This document shows positions 24,101 through 39,100 of a stretch of DNA of 64,000 nucleotides, in pieces; within the stretch, counting starts at the first letter, position 1, and each line of letters starts with the position of its first letter. The DNA lies in the NCBI GenBank assembly GCA_009731375.1, contig BJOX01000215.1, positions 142,160-206,159 on the forward strand, read 5' to 3'. The notes beneath the pieces are model-generated. The model was not told the origin of the DNA and searched no databases. It saw only the letters and a program-made list of their open reading frames with translations. The position numbers and the translations under genes are program-made. This DNA is from Paulinella micropora. Taxonomy: Eukaryota > Cercozoa > Imbricatea > Euglyphida.

Positions 24101-27100
24101 CCTGGAGAATTCTGTGGGGATCAAAACCGCTCTTGCTTTAGCTCAGTCGCTCTTGGACTCCTCCTGGTCTTACCAGCCAAAAGTTGTGTTTGCTACCCGA
24201 GGTGCAGCCAATTATGGAGGCAATATCGCTGATGTGGCCATTTCGCAATCTCCTTTGATAGGGCTGGTGCGTAATCTTCAAGTTGAAGCTCGGACATTCA
24301 CGTGTATACCCATTGACTTGGATCCAAACGAAATTGATAGCGATGTCGAGGCTGCCGCACTGCTGGTGGAAGCATTCCAACAGCCGAAGGCGGGATTTGA
24401 GAAGCAGACTGTCTTCCGCAATCGTGTTCGATTCGTTTCTCGTCTTGCTAAGTTACAAGACAGCCATCTGTCTCGGTACCGTCCTAAATTTGGTGAGCCG
24501 TATTGCCTGCGCAATGATTCTTCAACCATAAACTCGCTGTCACTCAAGCCGCTTCAAGTGGACCCTGTGGGATCTCAGGAAGTGCAAATTACCGTGTATT
24601 CCACCGCCCTGAATTTCCACGACCTGCTGAGCGTGATTCGGCCTGATTTGTTCCCAGTAGAAGAGCGGGACCTTGGTGGAGAGTGCAGCGGCATCATCTC
24701 TGCAGTCGGCGCGGAGGTCAAAGACTTGAAAGTAGGCGATGCAGTCATCGCCATCGCTCCCAAAGCTTTTGACTCTCATACCAAAACACACCCTTCTTTG
24801 GTAATGCATAAGCCATATAATTTAAGCTTTGATGCGGCTGCGAGCATACCAATCGTTGCATCAACCGTCGAAATGTGTGTGAATCGTGTCGCTCGACTCC
24901 AGCGCGGCCAGCGGGTTCTGATCCATTCTGCAACTGGCGGTGTAGGCCTGACAGCGGTCATGGTGGCCCAATCCATAGGAGCAGAGGTCTATGCAACAGC
25001 CGGCACTGACGCAAAACGCGCCTTGTTGCGATCTTTGGGTGTGAAGTACATCAGTGATTCACGCTCTTTGTCGTTCGCGGATGACATCATGGACATGACT
25101 CAAGGCGAGGGCGTCCATGTTGTGCTGAACAGCTTGGCTGGTGATTTCATTGAGAGAACAATGCGCGTGGTTGCGGAAGGTGGTTGGTTCCTGGAGATCG
25201 GGAAGACAAAGACGTGGACGTACGATGAAGTGAAAGCGTATCGAGCTGACATACAGTATGCGGTCGTTGATATTGCGCTTATGTCAAGAGAAGAGCCTTC
25301 TCTGATTCGCGGCATGCTGCAGAATATTGTGCAAGGATTTATTACCGGTGTCTATCATGCGGTTCCAATACGTACTTTCTCTCTTGACGATATTACGCAA
25401 GCATTTCGTTGGATGCAACGAGCCAGGCACGTTGGCAAAATCGTAGTATCTCATCCGGCACAGCGCCCTGAAGTCAGCCAGCATGGATCTTACCTTTTAC
25501 CTGGAGGCTTGGGCGGTCTGGGTTTGGTCTTCATGGATTTGCTCCTCAAAAAGGGTGCCGGCTGTGTCGCTTTAACGTCCCGTCGCAACATCTTACAGCC
25601 TGACCTTGCATATAAACTCCGAAGTAATCCAAGGCATGCGAGTATCCGACTGTTTCAGGCGGCTGCGGAAGATTTCATACAGATGAGAGCCGTCCTTGCA
25701 TGGATTGAAAACTTTTTGCCATCTCTAAGAGGCGTACTATATCTACCAGGACTTATCGACGATGGCGCGCTAGGTGAACAAACTTGGTCCAGATTCCATA
25801 AAGTACTCTCACCCAAAATTTGCGGATCTTGGAATCTTCATTTACTCTCAAAAGAAATGAAACTAGATTGGTTTGTTCTTTTTTCTTCGGTTGCGGGACT
25901 TCTTGGCGGGCACGGTCAGTCAAACTACTCAGCTGCAAACGTTTTTCTTGACGCTCTGGCTTTCTATCGGCACAAGCTGCAGCTGCCTGCTTTGAGCATT
26001 CAGTGGGGAGCTTGGGCTGGGGAAGGTATGGCTGCGGATGCGCAAACCACTAAGGCCATGAGCTTGAGCGGCTTCTCCTACCTCCCGTTCGAAGAAGGGA
26101 TCTCTGCGTTCCTGCATTTGTTGCTTCGGAAGAATCAGTTATTCGAGGCCGCAGTAGTGGATGTGGATTGGAGCAAGTATGAGAGTTTGACCCCAGCTCG
26201 TCGGCAATGGCTTTCGGACCTTCCGCGAAGCATAGAGATAAAGGAAGCCAGCACCAAGAAAGTCCTGTTTGACTTTGCAAGCTTGCGCCGGGGGAAGCAA
26301 GCTCAGGAAGCTGTGATGCAAACTATCAAAGCGGCGGTTTGCAAGATTTTGGATGTGCCAGTTGTAGATCCAGACCAACCACTGTCGGAGGTTGGAATGG
26401 ACTCCTTGATGGCAGTGGAGCTTCGAGGAGAACTAGAAAGACTGTTTCCACTCAATGACCTACCAGTCACCATGGCGTTCGACTATCCTACAGTGAGAGC
26501 GCTTTCAGAATTTGTGTACGAACAGATCGAGGGAAGCATCGTTGCAAATAACACCGCTGATGTGATAGTTGCTGAGGAACACCACTTTTCCGGCCCTATA
26601 GCACTGGTAGGTGTGGCCTGCCGTTTTGCGGAATCTCCAAACGTAGAGGCTTTCTGGGATACTCTTGTGAGCGCTCGCAACTGCGTGAAACCGATTTCCC
26701 GATTTGATTTCGGAGACGCTTTCGATCCTACAGGGCAAACTCTTGGGAAGAGCTGCACACGTCATGCTGGTTTGATTTCTGGCGTTGATTTATTTGACGC
26801 AGAATTCTTCGGAATTTCTGGGAAAGAGGCTCGAGGTCTTGACCCTCAGCAGAGAATCCTGTTGGAAGTTGTGTATCACGCGATCGAAAATGCGAACATC
26901 GCTGTCAACACGTTGCTAAACACGCGTACTGCCGTGTATGTCGCTATGTGCAATGAGGAGTATGGAAACATGTGCCTTGAGTCCGGCTACGATAAGGAGA
27001 ACAGGTATGTGGGCATAACAGGCTCGGGGAGGTGCATGCCTGCTGGCAGAGTTTCTTTCAGCTTAGGTCTTCAGGGCCCGTGTCTGAACGTAGATACCGC

Positions 27101-30100
27101 ATGTTCTTCCGCCCTCGTTGCTATCCACCTCGGCGTTAACGCTATTCGCAGCGGAGAATGCAAGCTCGCAATTGCGGCAGGAGTCAACTTGATCTTGAAT
27201 TGCTCTGGAATGGTGATGTTCAGTAATCTTCACGCTCTCTCTCCAGAAGGCAAATGCCATACCTTTGATGCAAGAGCAAACGGATTTGCACGTGGAGAGG
27301 GATGCGCTGCCATCATTTTGAAGCCTTTGGAAGCGGCGCAACAGGACGGTGATAATATTCTGTCTATCATCGCGGGCACAGCCATCAATCATGACGGTCG
27401 AAGCAGTGGTCTGACTGTACCGAACGGTCCTTCGCAGGAAGCTGTCGTTCGTCTGGCGATGAAGGATGCTGGTCTCCGGCCTGAGCAAGTGCAATATGTG
27501 GAAGCACATGGCACTGGGACCAAGCTGGGAGATCCGATTGAGGTGCGATCCCTGAGGTCTGTTTTCGGGGGACGAAGTGAGCCGCTTCTTTTAGGGTCAG
27601 TTAAGACCAATATTGGACATTGCGAAGGTGCGGCAGGTATGGCAAGTGCCATAAAATGCGCCTTGGCCCTTGATCGAGCCATCATTCCCCCAAGCCTCCA
27701 TTTCCAACAGCCCAATGAACACCTTGTTGGAGACCTGAATGCCTTGCCAGGTCTGGTTGTAACCCAACCAACCGCTTGGAAGAGGAAGTCTACGCCACGC
27801 GCGTGTGGTATGAGCGCATTCGCCATGTCTGGAACCAATGCTCACGTTATCATGCTCGAATCCCCACAAATGCGTTCCAGACCTCCAGCCGCACTCCAAG
27901 CGTCACATCTTTTCGTGTTTACCGCAAAATCGAAAGCTGCCCTAAGAGATTTAGCAAAGGAAACCATTTCTTTGCTGAAACGCTCAACTATGAATTTGAG
28001 GGATTTGAGCTACACTGCAGGCAATGGTCGTGCACATTTTCGAGAGCGTCTTTCAATATGTGCATCGACACAGTCCGAGTTGATGAAGCACCTCTCCACC
28101 TTCGTGAAGCGGCCTGCGCTAGCAAACAACCGTGATTTGGCTGTCAACACGCGCAGCACGGTCCAGGAACCGTCAACGGCAGCGTTCTTGTTCCCAGATG
28201 CTTGTTATGCTGAGCTGTCTCTTCTCCTGCAAGTGGGACGTGCGCTTTTTAGAAGTTTCCCTGTTTTCCGAGAAGCAATCAAGGAATGCGAAAAGGAACT
28301 GCGAGGACGATTGGGCAAGGGCGTGTCCTTACTGACTCCAGACATTGAGGTTCCACAAAAACTCTTGGACCCTTGGTCATTTTCCGTACAATACGCTCTT
28401 GCCGCTTTGTGGCTTAAGATAGGTATTGTACCGTCCGTAGTAGTGGGTCACGGTTTGGGGGAGTATGTGGCAGCTTGTGTAGCAGGTGTCCTAACTTTGA
28501 ACGAGGCTTTCACGGTGGTGCTGAAGAGACAAGAACTGTTTACAAAGTCCGGAGCAACAAAGGAAGCAGTCGCAAAGGAATTTCAGGATTTTTGGCAGAA
28601 TAATGTCAAAGCAGCGAAGCCTCAAGTACCCATGGTGTCAAGTCTTTTTGGTGACAGCTCCGTAGCTGATCCTGCACTCTTCACACGCTCTTCTTATTGG
28701 CGAGATCAATTTTGCTTGGATCCAGATCTGCCAGGAGCGTTCACAGGTGTGATGACCACTGGCGCCAGCCTCTGGTTCCAGTTTGGACTGCGATCGTGGA
28801 CACCGATGATCGCACGCCTTCATAGACAGAATGCAAGCCATCAAAACAAAGTCCACAGCTTTTTCCCTGCCGTTGAACCTGGATATCATGCTGACAGGAC
28901 GTTGTTGCGCAATGTGGGTTTCTTATTCATCAATAACTTATGTCCAGTAGAAATCCCTATCCCTCTGCGAGAAGGCGAAAGCTCAAGGAAGGTGATGTTG
29001 TCGCAGTACCCATTTCAACGACGGCGTTATTGGTTCCCTCGACGTGCTCAGCAAAACTTGCCTAACTTGCAAACTTTGGCGCATCCGATGCTTGGGCTGC
29101 AACATCGTGTGGCAACGTCATCTTCCTCGTTCACAGCCAACCTGGACACTTCAGACGACCGCCTGTCTTGGTTGCTTGGCCACAGAGTTGCGAACACCCC
29201 CATTTTCCCTGCTACTGGATATTTGGAGTTGGGACTGGCAGCTGCTAATGCTGTATTTGGATCACGGCACATAGTGCAAAGCTTAGAAATAACCTCACCT
29301 TTGGTCCTGTCAGAGGATCAGAAAAGCCAAACCCCGACGTTGCAAGTCCTTGTTGAGCGCGGCCAATCTCAGGATGAACCAACCTTCAAAGTCTTCAGTT
29401 TGCGTGCGCAAGAGGGAACTCAAGACAAAACGTGGATCCAACACGCAAGCGGACACCTAGTGTCGCCTTATTCTAATGGTTCAGCATTAGAGCAATTCGA
29501 TCCGGTAGATTTTGTCCAGAACCGCAACATGACCCACCTTGACATCAACACGTTTTACGATATGCTGCACAGCGTCGGTCTGCAATATGCGGGTGCGTTT
29601 CGGAGCCTAAGAGATGTATGGCGCGACGAGGACGAAACTCATGCGTTGGGCCATGTCATATTGAGAGAAGAGGAATCACCTGACGCAGATTCCTTCGCCA
29701 AAAGCTGCGTGGGCTTGCATCCTGGAGTCTTAGATTGCTCTCTCCAAGTTATGGCCTGCTGCTTCCCTGACGTAGGCTCCTTGTATTTACCTGTCCGCGT
29801 TGGCAGCTACATCGTTCTGTCGGAAAAGGCCGTCATGCCAACGGAAGTATGGGTTATGGTGCAGACCCGAGCACAGCGCCGTGGGTCCTTGACAGACCCA
29901 CGGGAGATGGTCCGCTATGACTTGCACTTGTATGATTCGGACGGGCAGCCAGTGGCTCAGGTGCTAGAAGTGACTGTGAAACGTACTGCTGCTTCAGTAA
30001 TTGCAGGCCGATTAGTCTCAAAGTCGGGCATTGCACAAGTGAAGAAGTATCTACATCGAATAGCTTGGGAAGAAACGGGAACGCTTTCGGATGAAGCACT

Positions 30101-33100
30101 TTCTGTAGAGCCTCAACAAAGGATTCTCATTTTTGAAGACGGTGGTTCGTTCGGCAGAGCTCTTCGAGAGTTTTGCACTCAATATGAGTGTGATATTGTC
30201 TCGGTGACCCATGGTAACCAGTACGTCACACACGGATCAAACTTCGTTGTCAGACCGCATGTTCGAAAAGATTTTCAATCTCTTTTTGAAGACCTGACAG
30301 AAAGGAATTGGGAGCCAGCTTTGGTGCTCCACAATTGGAGTCTCGACTTAGTTCAGCCACAGGTCGGACTTGAAAATGCGCATGAGATTATGACAGGTCC
30401 GGACATATCCTGTCAGAGTGCCCTTCATTTTACACAACTTCTTCTGCAGCAAGCATGGAAAGCAACCTGTTGCTTTCTGACTCGCGAGGCGGTGGCCGTC
30501 CGCGTTGGTGATCAATGTCAGGTCCATTTGTCACCTCTGGTGGGAATGATCAAGACAATCCAGTTGGAGCATCCCAAGCATCGTTGGCTGCTGATTGATC
30601 TGGACGCGGAACAAGGAGTTTATTCAATTTCAGAAGCTCGAGCAGTGCTTTCCGAATCCTTGAATAGGAATCCTGAGCGCCATGTTGCCTTCAGAAATAG
30701 GAAGCGACTCGTATCTCGCGTTGAACCACTGCCTCAAGATCGTAAGAAGAGATTTGCCCCCTTGGATGATGCGTACTCGGTCGCGAACGCCAACGAAACC
30801 CTCAATTCCATCTCAGTGCTCGCGTCTGAACGGCAACAGGCTTTGGAACCCTATCAAGTCGAAATGCAAGTGCATGCTACCGCTCTAAACTTCCACGATC
30901 TTCTTAGTGTACTGAAGCCAGACTTGTTTCCTGTCCATGAACGTGACCTAGGAGCCGAATGCAGTGGGACTGTTATGAGAGTGGGAGCAGCAGTCCTATC
31001 TTTACGACCAGGTGATGAAGTCATCGCCATCGCTCCGAAAAGCTTTGGCTCGCATGTCGTAACACATGTTTCTCTCGTTGTGCGGAAGCCTAGAAACATT
31101 TCGTTCGAGCAAAGTGCAGCTATTCCAATCGTTGCATCAACCGTCGAAATGTGTCTGAATCGTGTCGCTCGACTCCAGCGCGGCCAGCGGGTTCTGATCC
31201 ATTCTGCAACTGGCGGTGTAGGCCTGACAGCGGTCATGGTGGCCCAATCCATAGGAGCAGAGGTCTATGCAACAGCCGGCACTGACGCAAAACGCGCCTT
31301 GTTGCGATCTTTGGGTGTGAAGTACATCAGTGATTCACGCTCTTTGTCGTTCGCGGATGACATCATGGACATGACTCAAGGCGAGGGCGTCCATGTTGTG
31401 CTGAACAGCTTGGCTGGTGATTTCATTGAGAGAACAATGCGCGTGGTTGCGGAAGGTGGTTGGTTCCTGGAGATCGGGAAGACAAAGACGTGGACGTACG
31501 ATGAAGTGAAAGCGTATCGAGCTGACATACAGTATGCGGTCGTGGATATAGCCGATATGTCGACTAACCAAGCATTCTTGGTACGAGAGATGCTAGAAAG
31601 TCTTGTCATGGATATCCAAGCACGACGTTGTCGACCACTGCCCGTTCGTACTTTTCGTCTCGAGGATATTGTACAAGCATTTCGTTGGATGCAAAAAGCT
31701 AAGCATGTTGGGAAGCTGGTGGTATCTCATCCTGCCCAACGGCCTGACATATGCCCTCGAGGAAGCTACCTCCTGACTGGCGGCCTGGGAGCTCTGGGAC
31801 TACAATTGAGCAGGTGGCTCATAAGCAAGGGTGCCAAACTCATAGTTCTCACCAGTCGTCGATCAACAGCTACACCTGAGGAACTTGCTGAGTTGGAAAA
31901 ACTAAGGAAAAACCCTGGAGTGAAGATCTACGTCTTTGCCGCTGACTGTGTGGATCCTTTGGCAATGCGTGCTGTGGTAGCAGCTATTAAGACTACACGT
32001 GTACCCTTGCGCGGTGTCGCACACCTGGCTGGGGTGCTGGACGACGGCATGGCTGTAAACCTAGAGTGGAGTCGTTATAGAAAGGTTATGCTTCCGAAAA
32101 TTCAAGGATCGTGGATTCTACATGAACTGACGAGAAGGGATGACTTGCATTGGTTTGCCTTGTTTTCATCTGTCGCGTCTTTTCTTGGAACCGTGTCCCA
32201 ATCCAACTATGCATCTGCTAACGCTTTCTTGGACAGCTTGGCTAAATATCGACGTTCTCTTGGTCTTCCCGCCTCTTCCATCAACTGGGGCCCTTGGGCT
32301 GAAGTAGGAATGGCAGCTACACAGCAAACAGCTCAGGCTATGAAAGCTTGGGGCTTTTCCTACGTCCCTTTGGCCAAGAATTTACTGTCATTTCATCACA
32401 TTCTGCAGCAGAAGACACTTTTTGATCAAGTTGCCGTAATCGACGTCGACTGGGGAAAGTATGGCGGTTTAGTTGGAGACCCTTCCTTCCTTTCCAAGGT
32501 CAAGGCAGCTTCCGCTCCCAAGGCTCCTGCGTCTCGCACAAAGGCATTGTTTGACTTCGGGGCTATGAAAGCAAGCGAAGTGAAACAGTCTATATTGAGT
32601 CGTGTCCATGATGCTGTAACGAGCGTGTTGGATGTGCCTGAAGTCGACCCCGATCAGCCGTTGGCTGACGCTGGCATGGATTCCCTGATGGCGGTAGAGC
32701 TTAAGTCGGAGCTTGAGAAAGCCTTCCCCGTCGAGCTTCCTGCAACGATGGCGTTCGACTATCCCACCATACGTGCAATTTCTGATTTTCTGTTCGTTGA
32801 GCTCAGCTCTGGTATCAACCTTGAACCCCAGGAATCAAAGCTGGGTTCACGATCAACTAGCGTTCAAGAATTGACCCTGCAGCAAGTAGGAATCGTCGGC
32901 ATGCAATGTCGCTTTGGTGGATCCAAGAATGTCGCCGACTTTTGGGCATCTCTTTGTGAAGGTCGTGATTGTGTGGTGGAAATTCCAAAGGCACGCATTC
33001 CACAAATCGAGGACATCTTTGACCCTGAAGCGGGTCCTGGGAAAACGTACTCTCGTCATGCCGGCCTTATCCCTGAAGTGGATCTGTTCGATGCTGAGTT

Positions 33101-36100
33101 CTTTGGTATCTCCGGCAAAGAGGCGCGCGCCCTAGATCCCCAGCAGCGCGTTCTACTGGAAGTGGCATATCATGCGCTTGAGGACGCAAAGCTCAACATT
33201 GACGACCTGAAGGAATCCAAGACAGGCGTCTACGTTGCGCTGTGCAACGAGGAGTATGGCCAGCTCTGTCGCGTGGCTAATTACGACAAAGTTAATCGTT
33301 ACGTGGGTGTAACTGGATCTGGAACCAGTTTTGCGGCCGGCCGAATTTCGTTTTCTATGGGTCTTCAAGGACCATCTATGACTATAGACACCGCCTGCTC
33401 GTCTTCGCTAGTGGCCCTTCACTTGGCATGCCAAGCAATCAGGGATCAAGAATGTGATCGCGCTTTGGTTGCTGGTTGCAGCTTAATCTTATCAGGAGAG
33501 ACAATGGTTATGTTTAGCAATTTGCACGCTCTCTCACCAGATGGCAAATGTCACACCTTTGATGCGTCGGCCAATGGTTACACTAGGGGTGAAGGTTGTG
33601 GGGCTGTAGTACTCGAGCGTGTGCCTGCAGCTCAGAAAGATGGACGGCATGTCTATGCCCACGTCGTTGGGTCTGCGATCAATCATGACGGTCGGAGCAG
33701 TGGTCTGACGGTACCAAACGGATTAGCGCAGGAAGCCGTAGTTCGACAGGCCTTGCGAGTGGCACAGCTCAAGCCTTCCGATATCTCTCATATCGAAGCG
33801 CATGGAACTGGCACAAAACTAGGCGACCCTATTGAAGTTCGATCTCTTCAATCGGTCTTCTCTCCAAGAAGTCAGCCCCTCATACTGTCATCCGTAAAAA
33901 CGAACATTGGTCACTGCGAAGGCGCCGCGGGCATGGCTAGTATCATCAAAATAGCGCTTTCTTTGGAACATAGTCGTATTCCGATGCATCTTCATTTCAA
34001 CAACCCGAACGAAATGCTTCCAGACCTGGGCAAGATCGGTTTCGTAGTTCCGACGGAGGAGTTGCCTTGGCTAGACACCGCGCCGAGGTATGCTGGAATC
34101 AGCGGCTTTGGTATGTCCGGAACAAACGCGCACTCCATCTTGGGATTGCCAGTAGACGGCCCAGCCAAAATCGATCCGTTTGACGATGATGCAGCGCATC
34201 TATTTCTCATCGGTGCGAAAACGCAAGCAGCACTGATCGACCTCGCTCGGAAGTATCAGACATGGCTTCCTACATGTCGAGCCTCAGTGGGCAATATTTG
34301 TCGTACAATTCATACTTCGAGGGACATCAAGCAGATGCCATATCGGATGGCTGCTCCAGTTAGAACAAAGGAGGATATTTATGCGTGCGTACGTACCTTC
34401 GTTGCGAGTGGCGGACTTGAAGCTGGTGCCGGAGCCATCGTGGGTCACAAGCAGTTCTCCAGCGGCCAGTCGCGCGTTGCGTTTGTCTTTTCAGGGCTAA
34501 ACAGCTTCCGACCGCGGATGGGTCATGCTTTGTATGAACATAACGAAACGTTCAAGAAAACTCTCGATGAATGTGACGCTTGTGTCCGCACACTATGTCA
34601 CAATCGCTCTCTTGTGGATTTGCTTTATTCCGACTCAGTTTCGCCCTTTGAAGGAAAAGAGATACGTGATGCAGCCTTGTTTGCTGTTGAGTATTCACTG
34701 GCCGCTGTCTGGCTTTCGATGGGGATAGTTCCGTCCACCATGATGGGATACGGGATTGGGGAGTATGTGGCCGCTTGTGTAGCAGGCGTACTGAGCTTGG
34801 AAGATTCGCTGAAGCTGGTAGTCAAACGAGCTCAGATGCTTTCCAAGGTGAAACGGGACCTATCCCTCCTTCGAGTCTCGATTCGTATGTCATTGGCGGA
34901 CGTCCAAGAGGTGATGGCGATGCGTCTTTTGGAAGAAGAAACGACCCTTGTGTCAGTAGTCGCTGAAATATCTGCTGATTGGACTGAATTGGTGGGAGAA
35001 ATCAATGTAGTGAATAAGCTGATCCGATATTTTGCGAAGCCGTACCATGCCACATCTGTCCACTTTGACGAAGTATCACAATATTTTGTGGATGCACACT
35101 TTATGCGATCATGGAAGCGAGTGCTTCAGGAAGAAGTACAACTGTCGACTTCCCAGCTTCCGATTGTGTCATCGACTACAGGAAATAACGCAGACCGACC
35201 TGAGAGCAGCGGCTACTGGGAGAAACAGTTGCATGCTCCAGCGCTGTTGGCCACAGCTTTTCGAACTCTCTCCAAATCTATCAACGTTATCTTGGATATT
35301 AGTGGACACCCAGTGTCCATGCCTGCTGCAGTTGACGCTTGCATAGACTGTCCTAAGTCACGATGCTTTCTCTTGTCGTCTCTTGTGTATGGTCAAAGGG
35401 CTGATGTCAGCCTGTTATCCACTGCGTCTAAGCTGGCTGTGCATGGGCTAGTCGGAATGAAGTTTCCTTTGTATTCCAAACCTCAAGACGGGTCAATCGT
35501 GTCCAAAGTATCACTTCCATTGTACCCCTTTCAAAGTATTCGATACTGGGTTCCTGGCACCACCTCGCAGTTGAAGGCACAGATGCATGAATCTGATCTG
35601 CATCCACTCATCGGTAGCCAACAGCGCCTTGCGGGAAGCGGAGTATCTGTTTTCAACGGGGTGATCAATGTAGAAAACCCTGCTTGTTCGTGGCTAGCCG
35701 GACACTGCATCGCAGAAAACGTCATCATGCCCGCTACCGGCTTTGTAGAGATGGCTATGGCAGCAGCGCAAGGCTCTCTCGCGAGCCGGCACCGTCTTGA
35801 AAACATAGAGTTTCTTGCCCCACTCGTGTTGGCACGCTCGCCTGCGGTGCAAATTTTGATAGATCCGTCAAAACGATCATTCAGTGTTTACAGCCAAGAA
35901 GAAGATAAATGGCTCCCTCATGCGATGGGCACTATCTCGGCGTCTGCAGAAGACATGTCAGGTTTGCCTGTCTTCAATGCTAAATCGGATATTGCTCGTC
36001 ATCCATTACGCAGCATTGACGTGCAGGAGTTCTACAGTCGTTTGTATGCAGCGGGTCTTCAGTACAGCGGCCTCTTCTGTAGCGTGCAAGAAGCTTGGTC

Positions 36101-39100
36101 TGGACCAGAGCTGGCCCTCGGCAAAGTCTTCTTTGCAGCCTCGGAAGACACGGTGCCCTTCCCAGCAGCCGGACTGCACCCTGCAATTTTGGATTGTTGT
36201 CTACAACTTTCATCACTTTGCCAGACGACTGAGCAAATCAATGACGGAGCATTGTACCTCCCTGTCCGCATGGGATCTGTTACCATCTACAGCGATCAGA
36301 GTCCAACGGACATCTGGTGCAAAGTCGAAACTCGCTCCCGTACAAGAGATGTCGTCAAGTTTGACATTAGCGTATTTGACAAGGCTGGCAAGGTCGTGGC
36401 GAAAGTGGAAGACTTCAACGCTAAGAGGACGGATCCATCCGTTCTCCAAGTGCGTCTGCGCAAAAGCGCGGCCCCAGATGTGCAGCATTTGCTGTACCAT
36501 ACCACATGGGAAGAGCAGCCTCTCGAGCCCTCGCAGCTCGCAATCAAATTTGCTGTCGTCTTCAAGGACCAGACGCTTCTCGGCCTCCATATAGCTTCCG
36601 AACTGCGCAAGATGGGGGTTACCGTTGTGACTGTAGAACACGGCAATCAATTCACTAAGCTCAAACCATCCAAGTTCTTGGTGAGATGCCAGGAAGCAGA
36701 TGATTTTCGGTCGTTGTTTTCGGAACTAAATGCAAGTAATATGACTCCTACTCATATCGTCCACTGTTGGAGCCTTGATGTGGCACCTTTGCCAAGCTTC
36801 AACAAACGTGGAAGCATCAGTGCAAATCAAAATCTTCCGTTGTCTAGTTCCTTGCACCTTATACAGGCAATGATTCACGCGCAAATGAAAAACCCTTGCC
36901 TCCTGTTTGTCACGCGCGGTGCTCAAAGCGGGATTTCGAGTGACAAAGTCTCGCTTGCCCAGTCGCCAATTATAGGCTTTGTGCGGTCTCTGCAAATGGA
37001 GCATCGCAATCTTAAAGCCGTTGCTGTTGACCTGGAGGACGACAAATTTTTGAAACAGCAATCATCTTTCGTCGTGAAAGAGCTTGTTCACCTCGGAGGG
37101 GAAGGTCCACGTGAACGCCAAGTGCTCTATCGAGGCGGTCAGCGTTACGTCTCCAGAGTTGAAGCGCTCACGCCTTCTCCATCAAAACGCATCGCTCCCA
37201 AAGATAGTGCTTACTCTATTACAAATACCGATACCACTATTGCATCATTAACTATTGCTCCATGCGAACGTCATGTTCCCAATGGTCCTGAAGTGGAGAT
37301 CGCTGTCCGAGCCACTGCCTTGAATTTTCACGATGTTTTGAGTGTACTGACTCCGGAGCTATTTGGAGAATCCGAGCGCGACCTCGGGGGAGAATGTAGC
37401 GGTATTGTAACAGCCGTAGGCCCTCAAGTATCCCACTTGGCTGTGGGTGACGAAGTCATGGCTATCGCTCCGAAAAGTTTTGGCTCGCATGTCATCACTC
37501 ACGCTGCCTTGGTTGTAAAACGACCGCAAGTGTTTTCATTCGACGTTTCCGCTAGCCTCCCAGTTGTATCCTCCACCGTAGATATATGTCTGAATCGCGT
37601 CGCTCGACTCCAGCGCGGCCAGCGGGTTCTGATCCATTCTGCAACTGGCGGTGTAGGCCTGACAGCGGTCATGGTGGCCCAATCCATAGGAGCAGAGGTC
37701 TATGCAACAGCCGGCACTGACGCAAAACGCGCCTTGTTGCGATCTTTGGGTGTGAAGTACATCAGTGATTCACGCTCTTTGTCGTTCGCGGATGACATCA
37801 TGGACATGACTCAAGGCGAGGGCGTCCATGTTGTGCTGAACAGCTTGGCTGGTGATTTCATTGAGAGAACAATGCGCGTGGTTGCGGAAGGTGGTTGGTT
37901 CCTGGAGATCGGGAAGACAAAGACGTGGACGTACGATGAAGTGAAAGCGTATCGAGCTGACATACAGTATGCTATCGTCGACCTTGTGGCGATGTCCAAC
38001 AACGATGCGCATTTGGTTAGGGAGGTTATGACTAGTGTTGTAGGACTGTTTGAACGACAGGTTTATGCGCCAATTGCAGTAAGGTCATTCCAGCTCGAAG
38101 ATATTACTTCGGCGTTTAAATTTATGCAAAAGGCCAAACATGTTGGTAAGTTGGTAGTATCTCATCCTTCCAATCGGCCTGTTGTGCGCTGTGAAAAGCC
38201 CAGGTCTTACCTTTTGTCTGGGGGGCTCGGTGGGCTTGGTCTCTTATTTGCTGATTGGCTTGCAAAACGGGGTGCATCGACTGTGGTTATGACTACTCGA
38301 CGAAAGACCAGTGTAGCTCACTTGCCTGCACTTCAGCAAGTGCGGTCTTCTGGATCTCAGGTGGTGGTCTTGACTGCAGATTCATGTGACAGTCGGGAAA
38401 TGCGGGCAGCTTTAGCTTGGGTGGGCTCTCAACTCCCTTCGCTAGCAGGTGTAGCTCATCTTGCGGGGTTGCTCGACGATGGTGCGCTGGTCACACAAGA
38501 CTGGACCAAGTTTCTCAAAGTTCTGAAGCCGAAACTCGATGGTGCATGGATCTTGCATCAACTTGTCGAACATAAGGACGTAGACTGGTTTGTACTCTTT
38601 TCGTCTGTGGCTTCTATGCTTGGCACCCCAGGCCAAAGTAACTACTCGGCTGCAAATGCATTCATGGATTCTCTCGCTTATCATCGCAGGAGTTTGGGCC
38701 TTCCCGCAGTCAGCATTCGTTGGGGTCCATGGGCGGATGTTGGAATGGCGGCTAATGAACAAACATCCAAAGGAATGGCAGCCTTTGGATTTTCGTACAT
38801 TAAGCACGCTCAAGGCTTGGAGGCGTTCAACTATCTGCTGCATGGGCAAGTCACGGCAGACCCAGGTGTGTGGTTGATCGATTGGCAACAGTATCGCGCC
38901 TCGGTTGGAGATCAACCATTCCTCTCCAAACTCAAGATTACAACTACCTCCCTACAATCTAAGTTACCATCGGGGGGTGGCGAGTTCCGAGTGGATGTTA
39001 ACAGTGCCCAGGCTTTGGAAAAGGTTATCACTCGGGTGGCACAAGCTATTTGTGGTGTTCTTGATGTGGCAACTGTGGATCCCGATAAACCGCTGGCTGA

